DNA of 64,000 nucleotides, taken from NCBI RefSeq assembly GCF_937616625.2, contig NC_065572.1:69748653-69812652 (forward strand), given 5' to 3'. The notes beneath the pieces were generated by a model. It saw nothing but the letters and a program-made list of their open reading frames with translations. It ran no database searches and was not told the origin of the DNA. Made by a program: the position numbers and the translations under genes. Shown here piece by piece: positions 49,063 through 60,291 of the stretch. Position 1 is the stretch's first letter; each line of letters opens with the position of its first letter. Origin of the DNA: Mercurialis annua (lineage: Eukaryota > Streptophyta > Magnoliopsida > Malpighiales > Euphorbiaceae).

Positions 49063-49451
49063 GGGCGGTGTTTGGAGAAGGAAAAGGCGTCGCTCAGAGA
49101 GAATAGCGCAAGTGAGTGTGTCTGTGCGGTTTCAGATAATAGTACAGATCCCGCCGGAATTCTAAAATCTAATTCGCTATTTTTGCGGTTATAGCTAGCC
49201 TCGTGCCGCGGTTGGATGAGGCTGCCGGCTGGGATATTTGAGGCATTACTATCTTTTTTTTTTGAACAAAGGGCCAACGCACCCTTGAACTTGTGACATG
49301 GGTTCATCTAACTCAATTTATACTTTTTTGAGCAACTAACTCCAAAACTCTTCATTTTTTGGGTTTTTGATATTTTTGTTCCCCCTATCAAGGGGGAATT
49401 CCTATTTTGTGCCTCAGGCCACAAAAATTCTATTTTTGTGCCTGAGGCACA

Positions 49452-49637
49452 CCAGCCCGCAATGGCTAATAACGGGTTGGATACCAGCCCGCAATTAGCC
49501 ATTGCGGGCTGGTATTAAACCCGCTGATTAGCCTTAATCAGCTGGTTTAATACCAGCCCACAATGGCTGTTTGCGGGCTGGTCTCTCCCCATGATTGGGG
49601 AGAGAGTAAATACACTCTCTCTCCAATCATGGGGAGA
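49452..49637. repeat. Left palindrome cluster of the inner element
   Basis: At least five adjoining hairpins. One is ACCAGCCCGCAAT-TAGCC-ATTGCGGGCTGGT at 49483-49513. Another spans 49515-49550 (CTGATTA/TAATCAG). The last, 49583-49637, pairs TCTCCCCATGATTGG with CCAATCATGGGGAGA. The first four also form a larger imperfect palindrome together. Confidence 0.85.
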
Positions 49638-50601
49638 TATTTTTTTTAAATTTATATACTATTTAAATTTATATATATTATATAAATTAATGTGTAGATT
49701 TTTAAATTTATATATATTATATAAATTAATGTGTAGATTTTTTAAATTTATATATATTATATAAAAAAAATAGTTAAATTGTTGAATCAAAAATTTAAAT
49801 TTTGTATGATTAATTTTTAAAAGTCTAACAAATAATAAAAATAGAAAAGAAATGACGATTAATAAAAAAGATGATTTTAAACTTACCATATATAAAAGAA
49901 AAACATTGAAAAAGGTAAGCAATAATACACCAAATTTTTTCACCATAATTTACACATTAATTTTAGAAGTCCAACAAATAATAAATGAAAAAAATGGCAA
50001 TTAATAAAACTAATCTACAATTTCGATATTAAAAAAGAATTGAGCGTTTTTCCGAGTAATATGTAAGCGATAAAGATAAATTAATAATAGAATTATACAT
50101 AATAATAAACAAACCATAACCCACAATTAAATTAATTTTTTTATAATTTTAGTATCTCAATTATTAAACGTATTTATGTAATTTAATTTTTAATTTTATA
50201 AAGTATAATATAATTATAATTATAATTTTATCAAACTCCAAATTTGTACAGAAAAACTCCGCATTACATAAATTCTCTATAAATAATAATTTGTAGTTCA
50301 TACGGAATTCACGAATACCATTGAATTAAAAAAATTATTTTATATAAAAATGAATAGATTCAAACAACATTTCCATGCAAGCACAAACGTCATACTTCGA
50401 TATAAAATTTGCTATGCTCAAATTTATCGCATCATTTCGCTAAATCACGTCTATATTCATCAAATCATGTCTAGGTTCATTCTCCAACAGTAACCATTTC
50501 CATTATTACAAATAAAAACAACACGCATATGAATGTTTCCATTCCCTCATCTCAAACAAATATTACAAAAACATCAAAACTCCCACTTTAAATAGGGGAT
50601 G

Positions 50602-50752
50602 CTGCCCGCAATGGCTGTTTGCGGGCAGCATTAACTGGCCCGCAATTAGCCATTGCGGGCCAGTTAAACACCATGATTAAGGGTGATTAACTGGCCCGCA
50701 ATGGCTAATTGCGGGCCAGTTAATGCTGCCCGCAAACAGCCATTGCGGGCAG
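50602..50752. repeat. Right palindrome cluster: perfect 66-bp inverted repeat made of hairpins
   Basis: Arms 50602-50667 and 50687-50752 are exact reverse complements. Each arm contains two hairpins of its own: CTGCCCGCA..TGCGGGCAG type and TTAACTGGCCCGCAAT..ATTGCGGGCCAGTTAA type. A 19-bp spacer separates the arms. The result is a palindrome of palindromes. Confidence 0.95.
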
Positions 50753-51124
50753 GTGGGCCCCAGGCACAAATCTGGAAATTTTGTGCTCTGGGGCACAAAA
50801 TTGGAATTCCCCCTATAAGGGGGGAACAAAAATATCAAAAACCCTCATTTTTGGGTCAAATAACCCCATAATTTATATTTTTATTTAAAAAGAAGATTTA
50901 GGATAAATTTATCACAATAATTAGGGAAGTATCTAATTATTATTTTTCATCCCTCACCTCCGATTTGTATTTTACGCGTTTTAAAAATACAATTATGAGG
51001 TTATTTGACCCGAAAATGAAGAGTTTTGGGGTTATTTGTTCAAAAAAGTATAAATTGGGTTAGATGACCCCGTGACACAAGTTTAGGAGGCGCGTTGACC
51101 CTTTGTTCATCTTTTTTTTGATTT

Positions 51125-51425
51125 AAATATCAATTTGCCTCTTAATTTTTAAACAGTGGACAATTAACACTCAAATTAATGTGGACAAATTAATCATGAA
51201 CTTATATATTATGGGCAATTCGCCCTATTTTTATAATTTGCCCACTAAATTTGTAAGTTATTTGTCCTTCAATTGACAATTTGCCCCATTAAATTTTAAG
51301 CTAATTTTTTAAAATGGTGCTAATTATCCATAATCAATAAATTCATGACTAATTTCCCACAAAATTAATTTGTATATTAATTATTGTTTACAATTTTAGA
51401 GGATAAATTACTATTTAATTCTACT
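51125..51425. mobile_element. Diverged foldback relative of the 35272 MITE
   Basis: Shares the phrases CAATTTGCC, GGACAATTAACAC, AATTTTATGGGC-like inner words and TAATTATCCATAATCA with the element at 35272-35610, in the same order and with inverted arms. Many changes have accumulated and no target duplication is visible. Confidence 0.5.
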
Positions 51426-51955
51426 TTCTTTTGAACAAAGGATAAATTCACCCCTCAAATTAACACAAAAAATTTAAAAAAATTATTTTCAAAGGAAAAT
51501 GTTACAGAAGTTGGTATTGGGTATCAAATTGGCTCTCCCATGCCCTTCCCCAGTCACATGCCCTTGACAGTGTTACACTCTCTATTAAAAAAAACCTTAA
51601 AGTTTAGTTCACTTCTCATATTTATATTTAATAATATTCAAATTTCAGTTATGGCTTTTATATTTTTAAATCTTAAAAGTCAAAATAATTTTAAAATAAA
51701 ATATGAGGGATATTGTATACCTTTTCATTTATTTTACTTAAATCTAATTCATTTAACGCATTTATTTTACGTTCATTGCATTTAAACTAATTATTGCATT
51801 AGATCATAGCTTAAATTTATATATTGTAAATAACATTGAACATTTTGCCTGATAATCCAAAAAAAAACATTCATTAAATAAAATTTGAAATGAAAAAGTA
51901 ATTAAAAGTTTGAATAGTAATTTATAACTAATAGTGATAACTATAAAATTTAAGT

Positions 51956-52064
51956 ACCAATGAGCTATAGCTCAAATGGTACAAGTGCTAGGCAGCAAAC
52001 TGTTAGGTCATGGGTTCGATTCCTCCCACAAGCGTTCCCCTCTTCCCAATTATCAAAAAAAAAA
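51956..52064 (+). mobile_element. tRNA-derived SINE, copy 2
   Basis: About 109 bp with exact 17-bp target duplications AACTATAAAATTTAAGT (51939-51955 and 52065-52081). A box GCTATAGCTCAAATGGTACA and B box GGTTCGATTCC match the RNA polymerase III promoter consensus well. The tail is CCCTCTTCCCAATTATC plus poly(A). It is better preserved than copy 1. Confidence 0.88.
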
Positions 52065-52081
52065 AACTATAAAATTTAAGT

Positions 52082-53681
52082 TTGTAAATTAATATATATT
52101 CCTTTTGATTCAGACTTAAATCAATCATAATAAGGAAACATTTTATAATATGGAATATCTACGGTTTATTTTTTTATAAGTTAGACTCCTATAAATTGTT
52201 TCTATAAGAGTTATAGATTAGGTATTTGGGATAAATTTATTTATAATCCATTAATGAAATTAATTAAAACAGTAAGTTATGAACTTAATTTTTTTATTGA
52301 TTGTTTAAAATAGATAAAAATATTAACAATAACAAATTTTAATGTTACTTTTGTGTAAAGGTCTTGTTATAATAATAATTATTTATTTATAACAAATTTA
52401 TATTTTAATAATATATTTAAATTTGCAATTATGTTAGATACTGTATTTTTACAATAAATAAAAAATGCATTTAGTTGAATTAATTTAATTTTATGATGAT
52501 AGTTTAAAAAACAGTTACTAGATTTGAATGGATTGTTGGTTAAATATTATGGGAAAGGCTACAGTTAACTTTAGTTCGATTTATTTTGTCAATTTGATAT
52601 GATGAAAAATTTAAATAAAACTTGTTCTTTAAGCAATTAAATAATAATTTGAAAAATTGCTAACTAAGAAACAATAAAAGTTTATTAAAAAAATTTATAC
52701 AGATTAAAAGTTAAAAATTTACATAGATTAAAAGTTCATCAAAAAAATCAAGTAATTAAAAAAATCCATAAAAAGCAAGTGAGAACGCAAGATAAATCTA
52801 TGCTTATTGACAACTCGTAAAGTATTTTTGCGAGTTCTTTTAATTATATATGTATGTAGATAAAAAAAACAAAAACAAAAATAAAGATAAAAATTCGTAA
52901 AAATATTTTGTTAATTAAGAATGTATGAAAAGACTATGTTGACATCGCTGTTGATACACTATAATCGCGGTTGTCGATATTAATATTATAAAAAGATATA
53001 TATTAATTTAAAATATTTACATCATTTTTGCAAACAACCTTATATATTATTAATAATATTTATTAACGTACACGTCTTTTTTAGTAACATACAGTATAGG
53101 TTCACAACTTCAAATCAATGTAGTTCAAAGTCCAAATTCATCCAATTTCAGACCCATTATTACTAATAATTCGAAGCCCATCTAATTAAAAGGCCCAACA
53201 TTATGGATAAAAAAGGCCCAAGATTGCAATTGCTGACTGCATACATACTCACAGAAGATAAAGTGATAATCATTGGAAGAAGACAAGACAAAGGAAGAAG
53301 TAGTAAAGAAAAAGAAAATTCCGGTGCGCAACTTACGCTACGGCTCACGTTAGAGAAGGTCAGGGAACAAAACAGGTGGCCGCCATTAATAATCGGATAA
53401 GAAAAAAAAACAGTAAGCAATAAAAAAATACTCAGTTTAAGACAGACCCATAGATAAGCATCAAAACTCGGTATTATTATTCCTCGTCATTACGCCTTTG
53501 ACCCACTCTTGTACCAACACGTGTCACCATCACTGTCCCCTCCACCGCAGCCTTATTAGTATAATCAGCATTACAGGATTAATATAATTATTGATTGATT
53601 GGAGACTCATAATTTGTCTGACTTAAACACAGTTTAGGAGAATATAATTTTTTCTTTTTGGTAAAGCTTAGTGAAGTGATC
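52082..53681. other. Intergenic and promoter of CBSX6
   Basis: Mostly AT-rich with no gene up to about 53100. Opposite overlapping frames at 53163-53420 show no domain. From about 53450 the composition changes to that of a plant promoter/leader, with an ABRE-like CACGTGTC. Confidence 0.5.
53518..53525 (+). promoter_or_regulatory. G-box/ABRE-like element upstream of CBSX6
   Basis: CACGTGTC, a G-box core recognised by plant bZIP/bHLH factors, about 160 bp upstream of the start codon. Function here is inferred. Confidence 0.45.
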
Positions 53682-56262
53682 ATGGCGAGTATACAGATGA
53701 TCAGAGACGATCATGATTATACTCCGAGGAGTCCTGAGGCTAAGCTGGGGATGAAAGTAGAGGATCTATGGGATGTTCAAGAACCTCAGCTTAGTCCTAC
53801 TGAGAAACTTAACGCTTGTTTTGAAAGTATTCCGGTCTCTGCTTTTCCTTCTGCTCCGTCGTCTCAAGGTTTGTTTCGCTCTGTATTTTTTTTATGTTAG
53901 ATTATGAACCTTATAATGAGCTAATGATTTTATGTGATAGAGAATCTTAAATTATTATATACTTTTTATTATTAGATATTCCATCATGGCAAATTATTGG
54001 TTCATCATACAATGATATGACATGACATGACTGTGTTGTATAATTTTCTTCTGATTATAGTTTTGAATTGGAATTGTAATGTGTTGATGTATGTAGTGGT
54101 GGAGATAAGATCAGATACGAGCTTAGCAGATGCAGTGAAGATATTAGCAGATAATAAAATACTCAGCGCGCCGGTGGTTGATGTCGATGCGACGGAGGAT
54201 GCTAGTTGGATGGATAGATATCTTGGTGTTGTTGAGTTTGCAGGAATTGCTGTTTGGATTTTGCATCAGGTTTTTCTTTTTGGTGCCCTAATCTGATTTT
54301 GATTTGAGATTCTGCAAGCACAAGAAATCAATTCAGTTTATATAATCCAATGTTTGACATCATATTGATTCTTGCACATTATCAATTTTTCAGAATGAGT
54401 TTAGAATAATTCAATGTGATGGTTAATTTTAATCAATCTTATGTTGATTTAGCTAATTTTTGCTTTGGACAGTCAGAACCTCCATCTCCTAGGAGTAGAA
54501 GCACTGGAACAGCGCTTGCTGTGGCAGCTAATGGATTAAGTAATGCTGCAGGGCTGGGGACATTAGGTCCTGAAGATGCTTCCGCAACTTGTGGAAACTT
54601 TTTTGAAGCTTTGACTTCTTCTGTCTTTTATAAGAACACTAAGGTTTTGCTCGATACTCGATGATAAGTTAATTTGCTAAACGAACAGGTTATAAAAATG
54701 TCAACGATTTGCAGGTTGGAGATATCTCGGGGTCATTCCGTTGGGCGCCATTTCTTGCTTTACAGAATTCAAACTCTTTCTTGACAATGCTTCTTTTGCT
54801 TTCGAAATACAAAATGAAAAGTGTCCCTGTGCTTGATCTTGGTGGAGGGAAGATTAATAACATCATTACACAGTCTGCTGTAATTCACATGCTAGCAGAA
54901 TGTGCTGGACTCCAATGGTTTGAGAGCTGGGGAACCAAGAAACTTTCAGAAATTGGACTTCCCTCTATGTCCTCCAATCTTATCGTCAAGGTATATATAT
55001 GTTCTCACTTATGGTTTGTTTGGTTCTTTGGTTCCAATGAATATAATTGTATTGTATTTTGTTTTCTTCAATTCATTTAGTAATTTTATTTTTTAAAATT
55101 TGTAGAATTTTTTCATGTTTTTGTCAAATGAATTATCAAGAAATGATTTCTAGAGTAGAGTTAATTCGTTCTTTATCTGGATTTGAGGCATTTCTTATTC
55201 ACAAATAGTCATTTGCAAATTGTAATAATATTGTGAATGGCTTAATTTCAAAAACTTATACAAATTGCCAAACTCTATGTTTGCTTGATAGTAAAGGGGT
55301 TTCTATACCTTCTCAGGAACCTTTATTTTCACTCCATTTATGTTCCTTTGACATTGTTTAGAAGGTTTCCGGTTTTCTTTCAAAACTTTTGCTTGATTTG
55401 TTTCAGGTATACGAGGACGAGCCTGTGCTCCAGGCATTTAAACTAATGAGAAAAAAGGGAATTGGAGCGTTACCTGTTGTCAAAAGTGATGGTAAAAAGG
55501 CAATAGGGAATATAAGTCTGAGAGATGTGCAGTTTCTCTTAACTGCACCAGAGATATATCACGATTATAGGTTTGCAACATCTCCTTATAATAATATCAG
55601 CACTGTTCTTCATTTGAAACACCATTAATTCTGCTTATGTGACTAGTCGAAGTTGATTATCGGTTTGATATAGGTCAACTATACTAAAAAAATATGACGT
55701 ACCTCTACTTAAAACTAAGCCAACCCACCTACTCAAACCATGTGATAAATTTTGTTGTGTTTAAAAGTGCAAACTTTCTATTCTATGTGTTTGACCATGA
55801 TAGATTTACTGGATTCATAATATAAAGAAAAACCTTTCAAATGATTCATGTGTTTCAAATTTAATTCTTGTATTTTATGAGCCTTCCTTCAAAAATTTAT
55901 TCCCATTGTAGATTTTGAATTATAGGAGTGAATGCCTGCCTAGTAAGATGACATATTTGTGCAGGTCTATAACAGCAAAGAACTTTCTGACAGCAGTTAG
56001 AAACTACTTGAATGAGCATTATGATAGCTCACCGATGGTGAATGGCATGGTTACATGCACTAAAGATAACACTATGAAGGAACTGATTCTGAGACTTGAT
56101 TCCACAAAAATTCATCGAATATACGTTGTGGATGATGACGGGAATCTGGACGGGGTAATTACACTAAGAGATATTATTTCAAGACTTGTACACGAGCCCC
56201 GTGGCTACTTTGGCGATTTCTTCGACGGAGTATTGCCTCTTCCCCAGAGCACTAGAGTTTAA
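53682..56262 (+). CDS. CBSX6: CBS-domain protein CBSX6 (At1g65320-like)
   Basis: Six coding exons, about 423 residues, close to the Arabidopsis CBSX6 length. The start at 53682 gives MASIQMIRDDHDYTPRSPEA; the in-frame codons upstream contain no earlier ATG. Tandem CBS motifs follow: VEIRSDTSLADAVKILADNK with SAPVVDVD; then SFLTMLLLLSKYKMKSVPVL; VYEDEPVLQAFKLMRKKGIG with ALPVVKSDGKKAIGNISLRD; and MKELILRLDSTKIHRIYVVD with GVITLRDIISRLVHEP. It ends STRV-stop at 56260-56262. CBS pairs bind adenine nucleotides (AMP, ATP, SAM), so a sensor or regulator role is likely; plant CBSX partners such as thioredoxins are known for other members, not shown here. Part of its intron and 3' UTR is duplicated at 60.46-60.70 kb. 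Confidence 0.9.
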
Positions 56263-57241
56263 GAAATATCAATCGTGATATGCTCCAATGACCCACAGTT
56301 CTTCTCAAATCATAAGTGCAAATCTTCTCTGGATTGTTTGCCGGCGAGAAAATATAGTGATTGTAGGGTGTAAGATAGGTGAGTGCCATGCAATGCAATG
56401 AGCTTTTTCTGCTTGTAGGGGGTGGTTTGTGTTCTCTGTATATTGATGTATCTATGAACTGAACTGAGTTTCAAGAATTAGGTAATAATATGAAAGCTCA
56501 GTTGGCATGGTTATTCCATGCTCTGTAGTTCCTGCGCTTCAGTTGCAAAGCAAATAATGAAGCATTTGATCATGTTATTTTTCTTTCTTATTTGAATGAA
56601 TAAATATATTGAAGTTATATTTTATTTTTATTTTTTAAAGGTGCATATTTTTTCCAACTTTGAATTGGAAATTATAATTTTTAGACTAATATGTAGGTAA
56701 AGCATTCATAATCATCACTATCATATTATGTAAAGTATACTTTGAGAAAATATGACCATAATTAATGAAAACAAAACATTACTTTAATTAGTAGAACTCA
56801 GCAGTGGCTATAAGATCATATTATGTGAATTAAAAATTGAAGAGACATAACCTTAATCAAGAAAATTTGACCGTGGTTTTGAGAAAGTGGATAAACTTTG
56901 ATGAAAATATCAAACTCAACAACATACAAAAGTTGATAATACGGTTATTGACGGTTTATTCATGTTAATCATTTGATATCTTCATTTTAATGAAAAGAGA
57001 AGATTTTTTGGTGATTGATTTAAAAGGAAGCTGCAACATTATGATAGAAAATTATTCACAACACATCATTTGATTTTGAATATTTTAATTCAAAAAATTA
57101 ATTCCAAAAAAATTTTGATTTCGAGAAAAACTTTCATTAGAAGTGAATACCTCCATTCAAATAAGTGAGAAATTTTCCAAAGCAATTTCATTATTCCCCC
57201 CATCACATAAAATATTTTTAAAAGTTAGTGCAAAAAATAAT
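56263..57241. other. 3' UTR and flank of CBSX6
   Basis: The 3' UTR reaches roughly 56616 and ends near TGAATGAATAAATATATTGA, with AATAAA as a likely poly(A) signal at about 56600. The sequence 56381-56616 has a duplicate at 60495-60697. The remainder is AT-rich and without genes. Confidence 0.6.
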
Positions 57242-57611
57242 GGATTAATTCTTAAAAAAATCACGAACTTTACACGAAGTTTCATTTTAATCACGATCTT
57301 TAAAAGTTGTCATTTAAAGGCACGAACTTTCATTTTATTTCAAATCTATCACCAAAGTAAAATCCGGTGTATTTTATCTGACTAAAAATTCCTAATCCTA
57401 GATACTCTAACCGAAAGATAATAAGATTTGATGTTCATTAATAACTTAGGTCTTTCATTAATGATTTGGTGAAGAATTTAGCTGATAAAAATACGCTGAA
57501 ATGATGAATTTCAAACAATATGAAAGTTCGTGCCTTTAAATGACAATTTTTATATGTCATGATTAAAATAAAACTCTGTGTAAAGTTCGTGATTTTTTTA
57601 GAAATTAACCC
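57242..57611. mobile_element. Mutator-like foldback MITE
   Basis: A 370-bp element with left end GGATTAATTCTTAAAAAAAT and complemented right end GGGTTAATTTCTAAAAAAAT. Arms are about 110 bp and share AAAATCACGAACTTTACAC and TCATTTAAAGGCACGAACTT. Flanks AAAAATAAT (57233-57241) and AAAAATAAC (57612-57620) agree at 8 of 9 positions. No ORF. Confidence 0.8.
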
Positions 57612-57839
57612 AAAAATAACACTACCATTTATTGAAAAATTAGTTTATAAAGCAATTTTTTTTTTTCATAATGAATTTCATATCCAAATCAAAATTATTT
57701 ACCTATATCCAATTTATTATTAACTTTATTCTCTTTCCCTAAACATATTTCAGTTTTCCTAGCCCTAAACACAGCAGCGCTGCTCTTGTTCCTCTTCATC
57801 TGATTTTTGGTCTCCGATTGCTTAAAAAAGGTAAAAAGA

Positions 57840-57970
57840 AGCACGCCTTTTCCAAATTTTCAGGCGAAGCACGCCTGACTGAAGGCGCCTCGACTGGATG
57901 GTCTAGAGGCGCCATCAATCTTTGGCGCCTCGCCTAAGGGCCTAGGCGCACCAGGCGAGCGCCTTCGACT
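57840..57970. repeat. GC-rich GGCGCC-word insert in the putative leader intron
   Basis: Repeated GGCGCCTCG, AGGCGC and GAAGCACGCCT words that can fold on themselves, in contrast with the AT-rich surroundings. Similar words (TTAGGCGACC, TTAGGCGAGAG) occur near 60880-60920. Probably the remains of a mobile element. Confidence 0.55.
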
Positions 57971-57982
57971 ACACTGGTTCAA

Positions 57983-58044
57983 AGTTTGTTAGACATTAGT
58001 GAATTGAATCTAAAGTTTGTTAGACATTAGTGAATTGAATCTAA
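57983..58044. repeat. 31-bp tandem duplication in the leader intron of copy 2
   Basis: AGTTTGTTAGACATTAGTGA plus eleven further bases occurs twice head to tail. Copy 1 has the sequence once at about 24198-24225. This is also where the homology between the two eEF1B-beta loci begins. Confidence 0.85.
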
Positions 58045-58153
58045 AGTTAGTTGCTTTTCAGATAATTATACTTTTCAGAAGTGCTTATGTAATTGTTATT
58101 ACTTTTTTTTTGTTGATTTTAGGAACAATCCACATAATTGTTTTTGTTTGAAA

Positions 58154-59772
58154 ATGGCTGTGGCATTCAACGATCTTGGATCAGCTTCTGGTCTCAAGAA
58201 ACTCGATGATTATCTCCTTACTCGCAGTTACATTACTGGGTAAGCTTTATGTTCATTTTCTTGCATCTTATTTGCTGTGTGTAAATTGATATTTATATAT
58301 TAGCAATTTATCCTAATTGATCTGCTGTTAACAGGTACCAAGCTTCAAAAGATGATGTTACAGTTTATGCAGCTCTTTCAACTGCTCCATCATCTGAATA
58401 TGTGAATGCATCCCGGTGGTTCCACCACATTGATGCACTCCTAAGGCTTTCGTAAGCTCTTCTAGGACTTGCTGTTTTATTTTTATTCACGATTTCTTAT
58501 TGACTTGTTATTATTAGTACATATGGTCCCTTGGTCATAATTTGCTTCTTGTATTAGTGGTGTAACTGCTGAAGGATCAGGAGTCACCATTGAGGGATTT
58601 GCTCCCGTCGCTGAAGAGGCAGTTGCCACACCTCCTGCTTCTGATTCCAAGGCAAGTGCTGTTCTTTCTCTGTTGAAATTGTTTGTGCATTCATGGTTTA
58701 TGCTAAGATTTTTAGTATGCTACAGATTGGAGTATTTGTTCTCGAAACTGACTAATTTTGCTTCCATAAGTTTGGTTTCTGGTGCTTAGCAAGTTAAAAG
58801 AGACTGGAAACTGTAATATGTTTGTAAGGTTCATTTATTGTATTAGTTTGTGACGCTATATTTAATTACAGGCTGCTGACGATGATGACGACGATGATGA
58901 TGTGGATCTGTTTGGTGAAGAGACTGAGGAGGAAAAGAAGGCTTCAGAGGCACGTGCAGCTGCTGTTAAGGCATCTGGCAAGAAGAAAGAGTGTGAGTGT
59001 TATGTTTGAGTTTTTTTGAATCTAATACTATTTCTGTGGCAATTATGATAAGGCTTTCTTTTAGTATGGTAACTAAAGCATGCTTACTTGTATTCTTTTA
59101 TCAGCTGGAAAGTCATCTGTATTGTTGGACATCAAACCATGGGATGATGAGACTGACATGAAAAAGCTTGAAGAAGCAATTAGAAGTGTTGAAATGGAGG
59201 GACTTCTTTGGGGAGCATGTGAGTTACATTTATTTTAGTACGGTTGCTAGCCTAGGCAGAAATTTCAAATTTGGTTTAACCACGTATAATTGAATAACTA
59301 TTTTTCCTTTTTTTGATTCTGAACATGATCCCAAGAACATTGTATTATTGTGCATATTTTGTAGAAATGTCTTTTGTTGCAAGTAATATTCTATGTTTTT
59401 GTTGCAGCTAAGCTTGTACCAGTTGGATACGGTATTAAGAAATTGCAGATTATGATGACCATTGTGGATGATTTGGTGTCTGTGGACACTCTCATTGAGG
59501 AACGTCTCACAGTTGAGCCAATTAATGAATATGTTCAGAGCTGTGACATTTTTGCTTTCAACAAGATATGTAAGTTGATGGATTCTTATGTAGTACTATT
59601 TGCTTTCATGTTTAGTATCTTCTGTTTTATCTATTTTTTTGCTCAATTTATGACATGACCAGTGCACTTTGCTGTGTACTTGTTAAATAGTAATGTATAT
59701 GAAATAAGCTATCCTGTGATATCCCATTATTGCAATATTCCGATTTATGTTTTTTTGATTCTTGTTGCAGAA
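58154..59772 (+). CDS. Translation elongation factor eEF1B beta subunit, copy 2
   Basis: Same exon structure and near-identical product to copy 1: starts [20 protein letters not shown] at 58154, keeps the D-run and [53 protein letters not shown] and ends DIFAFNKI. All exons are open and splice sites intact, and the introns are conserved but diverged, so it is a DNA-level duplicate, not a retrocopy. Small replacements include SSEYVNA for SSEYVNV and AIRSVEMEG for AVRSVQMEG. The stop is again split by the last intron (T at 59569, AA at 59771-59772). Its upstream region differs from copy 1, so its expression may differ. It appears functional by sequence alone. Confidence 0.92.
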
Positions 59773-59985
59773 TTTATGGATCCGGAGAACTGAGCGGATG
59801 CAGAGAAGGAAAAGAGGCTTCTATTAGGAATATATCGGGACAAGATGATAAATGTATTTTTTATCCGCTTTCTAGTTTTGTTTCTAGAACATGATTAATG
59901 TATTATTTATTTTCCGACTGATTTTGGCCTATGTTACTGTACTGTATCTGGTTGGTAATGGTCTTATAATGTCATTTATTTTTTA

Positions 59986-60183
<198 letters not shown>

Positions 60184-60291
60184 CTAAAACTGTATCGTAC
60201 ATTATGTAAATGCATGCTGTATCTTTATGTTTGCATACACGTATCATGTATGCAAATAATGAAAGGTCTCGTCATATACATTTCAAATTAA

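Larger units (their letters stand above)
49361..50844. mobile_element. Inner foldback element with palindrome clusters at both ends
   Basis: A 1,484-bp element. It begins GGGTTTTTGATATTTTTGTT, and the reverse complement of its right end is the same sequence. Target duplications are TCATTTTTT (49352-49360) and TCATTTTTG (50845-50853), 8 of 9 matching, as in Mutator-type elements. Next to both ends are GC-rich clusters of hairpins (49452-49637 and 50602-50752). The middle (about 49640-50590) is very AT-rich with no transposase. Short frames at 49308-49502 and 50683-50871 are mirror readings of the same terminal sequence. Confidence 0.8.
49264..51108. mobile_element. Outer foldback element containing a second, nested element
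   Basis: Ends GAACAAAGGGCCAACGC and, complemented at the right, GAACAAAGGGTCAACGC. Arms run about 110 bp, including CCAATTTATACTTTTTTGA and CAAAACTCTTCATTTT on both sides. Flanks are ATC plus T-run on both sides, so a target duplication of about 11 bp is likely but partly masked by the T-run. Removing the inner element (49361-50844) restores continuous arms, which shows the order of insertion. Confidence 0.8.
57730..58122 (+). promoter_or_regulatory. Distinct 5' region and leader intron of eEF1B-beta copy 2
   Basis: Nothing here upstream of about 57983 matches copy 1. It carries its own telo-box-like CCCTAAAC words (57737-57744 and 57763-57770), a possible leader exon ending AAAAAAG|GTAAAAAG near 57829, and a shared acceptor TTGATTTTAG at 58122. 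A GC-rich insert of AGGCGC/GGCGCC words fills 57840-57970. Leader exon and donor are inferred. Confidence 0.5.

Noticed and set aside
49308..49502. 64-codon frame upstream of the SAP gene, with a mirror frame at 50683-50871
   Set aside because: Both translate the inverted terminal sequences of the inner foldback element.
51956..52064. Possible tRNA gene because of good A and B boxes
   Set aside because: No cloverleaf can be drawn with paired acceptor stem and anticodon arm, it ends in poly(A), and it has a 17-bp target duplication; it is a SINE.
53658..53681. Upstream in-frame start for CBSX6 giving VKLSEVI before MASIQ
   Set aside because: There is no ATG there; the first codon is TTG, and the ATG at 53682 is the first usable start.
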